A stretch of DNA of 64,000 bases, taken from NCBI GenBank assembly GCA_016719605.1, contig JADJYW010000004.1, positions 62,001 to 126,000 on the forward strand. The letters are read 5' to 3'. The DNA comes from Lewinellaceae bacterium (lineage in GTDB: Bacteria > Bacteroidota > Bacteroidia > Chitinophagales > Saprospiraceae). The translations under genes and the position numbers were made by a program. The notes beneath the pieces are model-generated. The model did no database searches and had not been told where the DNA came from. It saw only the letters and a list, made by a program, of their open reading frames with translations. This document shows, piece after piece, positions 8,909 to 17,174 of the stretch (position 1 is its first letter; the number at the start of each line of letters is the position of its first letter).

Positions 8909-11900
8909 ATGAAACAATGTACTTCTTCCGGCGGAAGCGGGCATAGATTAGCCCGCAACCCGCTTAGCTCAAGGCGAACCTATGGTTTATTCGCCAGTAA
9001 TTTAATTGCTACGCTCATGTTGTTACTTTCGATTGCACACGTTCACGCACAATCCGGGTGTCAGCCAACAATTGTTACCATGTCTAACAACTTGCCTCAA
9101 CCGGACGGGTTTGGTACAATTACGCTTGGGATATGCGACTGGGATGTTTGCTTTACTCTGGAGGTATACCATGATTACCCAACGGAACATCCTTATGTAG
9201 TTTCCACCACATTCGACCCGGATATCTATGACTTTTCGCATTCGGTGCCCGAACTTGAGGATATTTTCGCCAGTACTGATGTAAATGGAAACATTACATT
9301 GACTGGCACATACACGGCTCCGTTTGTTGAAGAGGACAGTTTTTATGTTGAGTTGGAAATGTGCTTTGTACGCATCGATTCCTGGATTTCCGGGCCTAAG
9401 GACGGTCGGGTTTTGTTTTCGGTTTATGATATGGACTGCGATCCGCCGCTAATTGAATTTTTTAACCAGCCCAACATCAACGTAGTGCCATACGCCGACT
9501 TGCGGCCGGTTTCGGAAACCCGACTTAGTACACTATTGGCCAACGGCGATATCGTGTATACGAGCACCGGAAGTCTGCCGGATATGTTGATTGATGACGA
9601 ATTGGTGATTGATATTGCCGGTGCTGCTTTTTGGGGTAGCTCCAGCAGGTTGCGTAATGTTTTTCTCCTGCCGGGTGCGCGTATTCGGGTTGAGAGCCTC
9701 CTCCCCAACCAGTCGGAACCATCATTGGGGCTGATTTATGTCAACCTGCAGACCTGCCCGGGCCAATCCCTGGCCGAAGGTATCGCAGTAGAGCCGCACG
9801 CAACTGCTTCGGCGCCTTTTTCAAAATTGAGTATCGCCAATTCCATCATCTCCGACTGCCGCTTTGCCGTAAATGCCCAGCCGGGTTCCAGTATTTTATT
9901 GACGAACAACCAGTTTGTCAACAACTACATCGGTGTAAACCTGGATATGACCGGCGCCTCATCGGTACCGGCTCGCGTACGAATAGCGGAGTTTGCCGGC
10001 AACACCTTCGGCACAACAGCCCCTTTGAAGGCCCCGTATTCCGGCATGCCGGAGTCGGTCGAAGAGCGCGGTTTGTGCGGCATCCGATTATTCGGGTACC
10101 AGGATTTTAACGTATTCAGCAATATCGGCGCATCTCCGGGAGGGGTAAACGCCTTTTCTTCGCTTGCCAACGGCATCCTCGGATTCAACTCCACCGGCAA
10201 CATCGGCAACATGTCCTTCAGCGACATGAACTCCACCGCGACCACGCCGGCGTACCAACACGAGGGTTATGGTATTTATCTGGCCAGCAAAAAGGCCGAC
10301 TGGTTCAACATCAACTTTCCGTTTACGACTATGACATTCGACAGTTGCAAAACCGGTATCCGGGCCATCAACTACGCCGGAAAGGTGGAGGGCGCCGAGA
10401 TGACCCGGGTAAACATCGGCATTGACTGGTCCAACAGCCACACCCGCGACGTGCGGTTGCGGGACAACACCATCACCGCCCGGCACTTTGGTATCCGCTC
10501 TGGACTGAACGAACCGCTGCACCCGATCAGTGCTATCGTAGAGAATGAGGTGACAATCACGGGTGCGCTTGCACCCGGAAACAACCTGACGCGCGGTGTC
10601 GAAATGAACGAGATCGGCTTTGGATACACCCCGTCCGGCTCCACTGTCCCAGTTAGGCTGGAGGGCTGGGACGTGGGCAGCAACATTGTTGCCCTGGAGC
10701 AAGGAGGCGTCGGAATCGGATACCGGAACGGTGTTTCCGGTACCATACACGAAAACATCGTGACCAACCAGACCCAGCCCGCCGACTACATGGGCATTCT
10801 GGCCGAAGGGATTATGGGCAGCGACCTGACGGCCAACACCATAACCCAAAACGCCGGAGGGTTAGGTACCAGCACAGCGATACAGAGCAGCGCCGGTTTT
10901 GCCAACACCTGCCAGTGCAACTGCGTGGACAGCACCGACATCGGCCTGTTCTTCCTCGACATGGCCGATTTCTCCGATGCCGTTCGCGGCAACAGCATGA
11001 ACACCCACTGCACAGGTCTGCAACTCAATGCCGGCGCGTATATCGGGGAACAAAACCATACCGGGAACATCTGGGATTTGAGCGCGATTACGGGGAATTG
11101 TTTGGGGGGGAGGAATTATAGCATTCCCTCACTATCGCGGTTTTTTGTGAACGGTACTGCAAATCCGGCCTTTAACCCGTCAGTATTCCCCTCAAACTGG
11201 TTTGAGAATGTGACCGGTACAGCCTTTGCCGGATGCGCCACCTGTACTTTTCCGCCGCTCACACCGCCCCGCATCCCCGAAAGTTCTGCGCCCACCAAGT
11301 TGGATGAGGCCACTGCCACGGACAAGTTGTTTCCCGAACTGTTCGAGGACGAAACGAACTGGAAGGGCGCTTTCCGACTGTACCGCAAGATGCTGCGCCA
11401 CCCGTCCATTGAGTCCTACGCCACAGAGTATGCCGATTTCAAGGCTGCACACGACAGCCTTTCCACGGGGCGCTTAGCCTACATCGCCGAGCAGCGCAGT
11501 ACCATTTTTGCGTTGAGCGCCACAGAAGATTCCCTGCTGGAAGTCTATCGCCTCGCCTGGCACGATGGTATGGCCGATCTGCTGACGCTCGACAGCCTGC
11601 GCCAATCGGGGGATTCGTCCACGCTGGTATCGCAGTATGACTCTGTGGTGTCGCTCACTACTGCCGTGCGCGAGCAGTATGTCTTGTACTTGGACACCTT
11701 GGACATGGCCCGCCGGGCAAATATCCAGTCGCTGCTGGCCCAGAACGCAGCCATCAGCACAGCGATCACACCCGCCGACAACCACAAGACCGTGAATGCC
11801 ATCGTGTTCGGTCTGCTGCTGAACGACAGCCTGCAGACCGGCGACTTGGCCACGCTGGAGGCCATAGCTGGTATGTGCCCGCTGGAAGGCGGCGATGCTG

Positions 11901-12255
11901 TGTATGAAGCGCGAGCGATAGTAGTGCACACCACCGGAGCGAGCTACGACGATACGGACTTGTGCGCGGTATCGGCAGAGCGGTCGCGTGCTGAAAGTAC
12001 GAAGCCCCGCACACAGATGCTATCGTCTTGTATCCCAACCCGACAACCGGGCTGCTGACTTGGCGCGGCGCCAGCACACAATTCGTGCTGCTGCGTCTTT
12101 ACAGCCACACCGGGGAACTCCAAATGAAGCAAATGCTGACCGGCTCGGCAGTTCAGATCGGTCATTTGCCCGACGGCTTGTATCAGGTACAGCTGTTCGA
12201 TGCGCAAAGCAAATCCCTGCTGACTACGCAGAAGGTACTACTGATCAAACACTAA
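8909..12255 (+). CDS. Secreted beta-helix-type protein with T9SS type A domain (frameshifted near 12000)
   Basis: Translation from the ATG at 8909 gives a long signal peptide (hydrophobic LIATLMLLLSIAHVHA, mature Gln). The central ~600 residues are rich in N, G and T and look like a right-handed parallel beta-helix (pectate-lyase/NosD type) with recurring SNIG, GNTF and ENIVTN turns. A helical, charged segment of ~230 residues follows (LFPELFEDETNWKGAFRLYR to CPLEGGDAVYEAR). The first frame stops at 12058 in unrelated sequence, while the T9SS domain (LYPNPTTGLLTWRG to KVLLIKH) is read in another frame and ends at 12255. The shift lies between 11995 and 12025 and is consistent with one missing base. 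Its role as a surface protein is inferred; no enzymatic motif was recognised. Confidence 0.75.
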
Positions 12256-12323
12256 TTCTTTCACTCGTTGCAGGCTGTGCGGTCCCGGACACCGCGCAGC
12301 CTGTCACTTTATTTCCAAACGAT

Positions 12324-14069
12324 ATGAAAAAGATACTATTGGCCTTGCTCCTGCTGGCAGGCTATTCTAATATATATGCCCAATGGCATGACAATATATG
12401 GTTGCTTGGCTACAACTACGACACATCAGATGACCTCGCAGAGGGAATTACCTTTGATTTTGGCGATTCACTTCGGATATCTTATGAAAAAAGAATCGTA
12501 CCGTTTGCCGATTCTTATGCCTCTCTTTGTGATTCTTCTGGAAAATTATTGCTTTACAGTAATGGTTGTTATGTAGCGAATTCTGATGGAAACCTTATTG
12601 ATGGTAGTTTGGGTATGAATCCGGGAATAATGTACGATCTCTTTTGTACGAAAAATAGAGGATACAATTTAGGACAATGCATGATATTGGTACAAGACCC
12701 TAATGAGTATCATCTGTATCACCTTTTTCACATTAGAGTATTTAATTCATTTTTCATTCAAGATATATTACATACGCTTATTGATCTGTCGGCCAAAAAT
12801 GGAGCAGGAGTGGCAGTAACTAAGAACGATGTATTAGTCTCTGACACCATGCACCATGATGGACTTCATGCGGTCAAGCACGCTAACGGACGCGACTGGT
12901 GGATTGTTGGGGCCAAGCAGAACAGCAACAAGTATTACTTACTATTGCTTGATCCTCAAGGCATCCATGTTCAAGAGCAATATGTTGGAGTACCCACCGA
13001 TATGAGCGACTGGGGGGAGATAGCCTTTTCCCCCGACGGTACCAAGATGGCTCGCTACAACGCAGTGGATGATTTGCGTATTTTCGATTTTGATCGCTGT
13101 ACGGGCACATTGTTCAACCCCATCCATATCGAAGTTCATGATGATCTTGTCGGGCCGTTATACGCAGGTCTTTGCTGGTCGGCCGATAGCCGGTACCTGT
13201 ATATTACCGACACCCGTTCGCTTTTCCAGTTCGATGTGCAGAGTTCCGACATTGCATCCAGCCGGATACTGATAGCCGAAGCAGAACCACCTGCATGCCC
13301 GCTCAGCGGTACCATCGGCTATATGGAACTCGGTCCCGATGGAATACTGTACAGCCGCCCGTTCAATGGGCAGAACTGCATGCACCGCATAAAACATCCC
13401 GAACGGGCCGGTACTGCTTGTGAAATGGAGCAAAACTATTATCAGTTCGATTATCCATACCGTGGTCTCCCCCACTTCCCTAACTTCCGCCTCGGCCCCA
13501 TAGACGGCTCGCCCTGCGATACGCTGGGGCTGGACAACCATCCCTTAGCCAACTGGCGCTACGACCGTACGCCCGGCTTGGGGGTGGATTTCACCTCCGT
13601 GTCGTGGTATGAACCCACCGACTGGCTCTGGGATTTCGGCGACCCGGGCAGCGGCGCTGCCAACAGCAGCACCGAAAAACACCCCTCCCACATGTATCCC
13701 GCAGCAGGCCCCTACGAGGTGTGCCTCACCGTGAGCAACCAGTATGGCGGCGACACGAAGTGCAAAACGGTGTGGGTGGAGCAAACGACAAGCCTTTCCC
13801 CGGCCCCCTCCAAAGGAGGGAGAGACGTGACGCTGTACCCCAATCCCACGACGGGTATGGTGTACTGGCGCGGCGTGCCGGAGGGCGAACCGGTGACGGT
13901 GCGGGTGTTCGATGCGCTGGGGCGGCTGCGCTACAACTCCCCCTCCTTTGGAGGGGGCGGGGGGGAGGCCGATTTGGGCGCTTTGGAGGACGGGCTGTAC
14001 TTTGCGGTGTTGTCGGGAAGGAATGGCGAGGTTTTGGTTTCGAAGGCGGTCGTTTTGGCAAAAAAATAA
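12324..14069 (+). CDS. Secreted beta-propeller/PKD protein with T9SS type A domain
   Basis: The 581-residue protein starts MKKILLALLLLAGYSNIYA with mature Gln20. The N-terminal ~390 residues have the repeating pattern of a WD40/PD40-like propeller (GEIAFSPDGTKMARYN, GLCWSADSRYLYITD). A PKD domain follows, recognised by DWLWDFGDPGSG and PYEVCLTVSNQYGG. The C-terminus is a T9SS type A domain (TLYPNPTTGMVYWRG to KAVVLAKK). DNA palindromes of the form CCCTCC-AAA-GGAGGG and CCCCCTCC-TTT-GGAGGGGG are embedded in the coding region just before and inside the sorting domain, adding Pro/Ser/Gly-rich residues. The first ~700 bp are clearly more AT-rich than the rest of the gene. It lies 68 bp after the beta-helix gene, and the two sorting domains share the YPNPTTG...WRG core. 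Confidence 0.8.
   Translation: MKKILLALLLLAGYSNIYAQWHDNIWLLGYNYDTSDDLAEGITFDFGDSLRISYEKRIVPFADSYASLCDSSGKLLLYSNGCYVANSDGNLIDGSLGMNPGIMYDLFCTKNRGYNLGQCMILVQDPNEYHLYHLFHIRVFNSFFIQDILHTLIDLSAKNGAGVAVTKNDVLVSDTMHHDGLHAVKHANGRDWWIVGAKQNSNKYYLLLLDPQGIHVQEQYVGVPTDMSDWGEIAFSPDGTKMARYNAVDDLRIFDFDRCTGTLFNPIHIEVHDDLVGPLYAGLCWSADSRYLYITDTRSLFQFDVQSSDIASSRILIAEAEPPACPLSGTIGYMELGPDGILYSRPFNGQNCMHRIKHPERAGTACEMEQNYYQFDYPYRGLPHFPNFRLGPIDGSPCDTLGLDNHPLANWRYDRTPGLGVDFTSVSWYEPTDWLWDFGDPGSGAANSSTEKHPSHMYPAAGPYEVCLTVSNQYGGDTKCKTVWVEQTTSLSPAPSKGGRDVTLYPNPTTGMVYWRGVPEGEPVTVRVFDALGRLRYNSPSFGGGGGEADLGALEDGLYFAVLSGRNGEVLVSKAVVLAKK
13804..13820. repeat. CCCTCC-AAA-GGAGGG palindrome inside a coding region
   Basis: CCCCCTCCAAAGGAGGG is read through in frame, just upstream of the T9SS sorting domain. 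A complementary longer copy with TTT as the loop occurs at 13938-13957. Confidence 0.7.
13938..13957. repeat. CCCCCTCC-TTT-GGAGGGGG palindrome inside a coding region
   Basis: The palindrome CCCCCTCCTTTGGAGGGGG lies inside the sorting-domain coding region and is translated as part of a Gly-rich loop (SPSFGGGGG). It is the reverse-orientation partner of the copy at 13804-13820. Confidence 0.7.
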
Positions 14070-14210
14070 AACAACCTGAACGTAACAGGTGGCCTGAATG
14101 CGTGGCCCATTTGTACAGCGGGTTATGCCAACTTGAGGACATTCTGCCGGGTGAAATCTGGCCTCCCTCTCATTTGGGCCGGGGTTTTAGCGCAAAAACA
14201 TTGGACGGGC

Positions 14211-14241
14211 TTTGCATTTTCATGAAGATGGGCTACCTTCG
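14211..14241 (+). promoter_or_regulatory. Bacteroidota-type promoter of the rpsF operon
   Basis: TTTG at 14211-14214 and TACCTTCG at 14234-14241 are separated by 19 bases. This fits the -33 TTTG / -7 TAnnTTTG housekeeping pattern of Bacteroidota. It lies 48 bases before the rpsF start codon. Confidence 0.55.
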
Positions 14242-14289
14242 CACCCGCTTTAGGCAAACGTTCATTAATTTATTCACAAGTATCTGAAA

Positions 14290-14733
14290 ATGAGACATTA
14301 CGAAGTCACCTTCATCGTAGATCCAGTGCTGTCGGGCGATGAAGTCAAATCGACAGCAGAACACATCCAGAACGAATTGAAAAATTTCGGCGCCACCATC
14401 GTGGCGGTGGATGAAATCGGCCTGAAACAACTGGCCTACCCGATCCGTAAACGCTCCAGCGGTATGTATTACTGCTACGAGTTCGGTTGTATCGAAGCCG
14501 ACTGGCTGACCAAGTTTGAACTGGGGTTGAAGCGCAACGAGAAGTTGCTCCGATTCCTGACGGTCAAACTCGACAAGTACGGCATCAAGTACAACGACGA
14601 CAAGCGAAACGGCCGGATTGGCAAAAACAAAAAAGAGGCTGCGTCTGCGCCCCCCCCGGTAGAGGCCGTTTCAGCGCCCGCGGTGGTAGATCTCGACGTT
14701 GAGGCGCCCGAAATCGCCGCCGAAATCGAATAA
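14290..14733 (+). CDS. rpsF: 30S ribosomal protein S6
   Basis: The 147-residue protein begins MRHYEVTFIVDPVLSGDEVK and contains the conserved GLKQLAYPIRKRSSGMYY segment of S6, which binds the central domain of 16S rRNA as a heterodimer with S18. The core ends near residue 115. The remaining ~30 residues are a low-complexity Ala/Pro/Val/Glu tail, longer than in most S6 proteins. It is the first gene of rpsF-rpsR-rplI, the order usual in bacteria. The tail is probably disordered, and I would not assign it a function. Confidence 0.97.
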   Translation: MRHYEVTFIVDPVLSGDEVKSTAEHIQNELKNFGATIVAVDEIGLKQLAYPIRKRSSGMYYCYEFGCIEADWLTKFELGLKRNEKLLRFLTVKLDKYGIKYNDDKRNGRIGKNKKEAASAPPPVEAVSAPAVVDLDVEAPEIAAEIE

Positions 14734-14790
14734 ATCTGTTTCGGCATCCAAGTTCACGCATTCGTTCACGCACAAACACACACCAACAAT

Positions 14791-15060
14791 ATGGCTGCTT
14801 CGAGAGAAGACGTTAAGTTTCTCAGCAATCCGAAAATCGGGCTGAAACACAAAAAATACTGCCGCTTCCGCAAGTTCGGCATCAAACACATTGATTACAA
14901 GGACCCGGACTTTCTGCTCCAGTTCATCAATGAGCAAGGCAAATTGCTGCCGCGCCGTATCACGGGCAACAGCCTGAAATACCAGCGCCGTGTATCTACT
15001 GCCGTCAAACGCGCCCGCCACCTGGGTATGCTGCCGTTTGTCGCAGACTTGATGAAATAA
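14791..15060 (+). CDS. rpsR: 30S ribosomal protein S18
   Basis: The 89-residue protein contains the S18 signature: [18 protein letters not shown], the [15 protein letters not shown] stretch that contacts 16S rRNA, and [12 protein letters not shown]. It partners with S6 encoded 57 bases upstream. Length and composition are normal for Bacteroidota S18. A single Cys in the YCRF motif is retained rather than a full zinc-binding set. Confidence 0.97.
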   Translation: MAASREDVKFLSNPKIGLKHKKYCRFRKFGIKHIDYKDPDFLLQFINEQGKLLPRRITGNSLKYQRRVSTAVKRARHLGMLPFVADLMK

Positions 15061-15101
15061 GCACCGAACCTGAATTCTTCAATTTTAAATAGTCAAAAGA
15101 G

Positions 15102-15617
15102 ATGGATATTATTCTGCTCGAACATATCGAAAAAGTTGGCGACAAACACGATGTCGTTAAGGTAAAAGACGGCTACGGCCGGAATTTCCTGATCCCGCGC
15201 GGGATGGCCATTGTGGCCAACAAATCCAACATGGCACGCCTGGATGGTTTGAAAAAGCAAGCTTCCAAGAAAGAATCCGCCATGATCGGTACTTACCAGG
15301 AGATGGCGGCTAAATTAGTTGCCAAAACGCTCAAAATTGTGGCCAAGGCTGGCGAGAGCGGCCGCTTGTTTGGTTCCGTGACCGCCCAGAATCTGGTGGA
15401 TGCGATCAAAGAACAAGTCGGTGTCACGATAGAAAAACGCATTGTGGAGATGCCCGAGGAAGTAAAAGAACTGGGCTCCTACGAAGCATTGGTCAAGTTC
15501 CACCCCGAAGTGATCGCCAAGGTCAAATTTGATGTGGTGACCGATCTCGTCTCCGATACCACGACACCTGTCGTAGCCGACACGGTGCCGGTAACGGATG
15601 CTCCAGTATCTGAATAA
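15102..15617 (+). CDS. rplI: 50S ribosomal protein L9
   Basis: The 171-residue protein begins MDIILLEHIEKVGDKHDVVK and has the N-terminal L9 motif VKDGYGRNFLIPRGMA, a connecting helix, and a C-terminal domain (GRLFGSVTAQNLVDAIKEQ). L9 binds 23S rRNA domain V at the base of the L1 stalk. The last ~20 residues are an extra Thr/Val/Pro-rich tail, echoing the tail on S6 in the same operon. It is the last gene of the operon and is followed by a strong terminator. Confidence 0.97.
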   Translation: MDIILLEHIEKVGDKHDVVKVKDGYGRNFLIPRGMAIVANKSNMARLDGLKKQASKKESAMIGTYQEMAAKLVAKTLKIVAKAGESGRLFGSVTAQNLVDAIKEQVGVTIEKRIVEMPEEVKELGSYEALVKFHPEVIAKVKFDVVTDLVSDTTTPVVADTVPVTDAPVSE

Positions 15618-15661
15618 CCCGCATGAGGAGGCTCGCTCCTCCGGCAGGTCAATAATTTTAT

Positions 15662-15702
15662 AAAGGCAAAACCGATCCCGTGTGGAGGTTTTGCCTTTTT
15701 TT
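15662..15702 (+). terminator. Rho-independent terminator of the rpsF-rpsR-rplI operon
   Basis: GGCAAAACC (15665-15673) pairs perfectly with GGTTTTGCC (15687-15695), and seven T residues follow. It lies 45 bases past the rplI stop. Confidence 0.85.
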
Positions 15703-15735
15703 GTTGCAGCAAGCAAACCTTGCCACCTTCCTATC

Positions 15736-16428
15736 GTGAACCTGTTCCTATTATTTTTGGCTGCTTTGCCTGGCGTGCTCATTAGTTACGCTATTTTCCG
15801 GGCCGACAAGTACGAGCACGAGCCAATGGCGCCTCTGGCGCTTTGTTTTGTGCTTGGCGCCGCAGCCACTTTCCCGGTCATGGAGGTCGAACGCCGGGTG
15901 GTATCCGGCATGGAATTTCCACAGTATAATTTGCCGACAACCATCCTGTTGTCTTTCGGCGTTTTAGCGCTGACAGAAGAGGTCGCCAAATTCGTCTTGC
16001 TGCGTGTTGTCGTTTTCCCTCGTTCGTTTTTCAACGAGCCGATGGATGGCATCGTGTACGCCGTGCTGATCGCCATGGGCTTCGCCACCATGGAAAACAT
16101 ATTCTATGCCAGCCGGTTTGGCCTGCAAACGGTGCTGGTACGCTCGTTTACCGCCGTTCCGGCCCACCTGGCATTTGCTATCGTACAGGGATATTTCGCG
16201 GGTTTGGCCCGGTTTAACACGCCGAATCAAACCCGGTTGCTGCTTCGAGGATTGGGATTGGCTGTATTGCTGCACGGCACATACGATTTGCTCATCCTGC
16301 AAGGCTGGTCACGCTGGTTGGTGGCATTGGGCACGTTCGCACTTTACCTGAATTTGTTCTTTCTGGGTCGCCTCGTGCAGGAACAGCAGGAGCGGTCGCC
16401 ATTCCGGAAGCATGACGGAGGCACCTGA
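15736..16428 (+). CDS. PrsW-family intramembrane metalloprotease
   Basis: The protein has ~230 residues with about seven hydrophobic segments. It carries the PrsW/CPBP-like motifs: LTEEVAKF (Glu-Glu pair), MENIFYASRFG (Glu with Tyr), PAHLAFAIVQGYF and LLHGTYDLLI (His ligands). In Bacillus, PrsW cleaves an anti-sigma factor in the membrane; the substrate here is unknown. I chose the GTG at 15736 because the open frame upstream overlaps the rplI terminator and the first transmembrane segment starts right after it. No anti-sigma factor gene is adjacent. Confidence 0.8.
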   Translation: MNLFLLFLAALPGVLISYAIFRADKYEHEPMAPLALCFVLGAAATFPVMEVERRVVSGMEFPQYNLPTTILLSFGVLALTEEVAKFVLLRVVVFPRSFFNEPMDGIVYAVLIAMGFATMENIFYASRFGLQTVLVRSFTAVPAHLAFAIVQGYFAGLARFNTPNQTRLLLRGLGLAVLLHGTYDLLILQGWSRWLVALGTFALYLNLFFLGRLVQEQQERSPFRKHDGGT

Positions 16429-16505
16429 TTGGCATGGACTTTAAAAATTTCTATACCGGGGCGTGCCACCATGGCACGCCTCGCTATGGACAAACTTAAC
16501 AATTT

Positions 16506-17159
16506 ATGGCTCAAGGTTTTATTTTCGATATGGACGGCACTATGGTGGACAACATGATGGTGCACCACCGCGCCTGGCAGCGCAAATTGGCCACACTTGG
16601 CCTCGATCTCTCCCTGGAGGCGGTGCGCCAAACCATTCACGGCATCAACGAGGAAATCATTGAACGCTTGTTCGGCGACCGCTTTACACCTGGGGAGCGG
16701 CAGCAAATTGCCCGGGAAAAAGAAGCCGAGTACAGGGCTATTTTTCTGCCCGAACTCCGACTCGTGGACGGCTTGGACCTGTTCCTGCGGACGGCTGTCG
16801 AGCGTGGTATTCCCATGGGCATCGGTTCGGCAGCGCCGCCCGAAAACGTTCAGTTCGTGTTGGAAAACCTGGGTCTGCACCCGTTTTTTCAGGTGGTCAT
16901 TGATGCGGCACAAGTGACCAAAGGCAAACCCGATCCGGAGGTATTTCTGCGCGTGGCCGAGCGGCTGGGACTTGCCCCGGAGCACTGCCTGGTTTTTGAG
17001 GACTCCCCCACCGGTGCCGAGGCTGCCCGCCGGGCCGGTATGCCTGCCGTGATTGTGACCACGACGCACACACCAGCCGAGTTTTCCCGGTTCGATAACG
17101 TGGTGCGCATCGTACGCGATTTTACCGAAGTATCGCCAACCGACTGGGCTGCCGGATAG
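16506..17159 (+). CDS. HAD-superfamily phosphatase, beta-phosphoglucomutase-like
   Basis: The 217-residue protein has all four HAD motifs: DMDGTMVDN (motif I with nucleophile Asp and acid/base Asp), IGSAAP (motif II), KGKPDPEVF (motif III Lys) and LVFEDSPTGAEAARRAGM (motif IV). The helical cap between motifs I and II (residues ~15-85) places it in the beta-phosphoglucomutase/phosphatase subfamily I. Such enzymes act on sugar phosphates or similar small phosphoesters. The exact substrate cannot be read from the sequence. It converges on the TonB receptor gene with 15 bases between the stops. Confidence 0.88.
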   Translation: MAQGFIFDMDGTMVDNMMVHHRAWQRKLATLGLDLSLEAVRQTIHGINEEIIERLFGDRFTPGERQQIAREKEAEYRAIFLPELRLVDGLDLFLRTAVERGIPMGIGSAAPPENVQFVLENLGLHPFFQVVIDAAQVTKGKPDPEVFLRVAERLGLAPEHCLVFEDSPTGAEAARRAGMPAVIVTTTHTPAEFSRFDNVVRIVRDFTEVSPTDWAAG

Positions 17160-17174
17160 CATTTCCAGACACAC

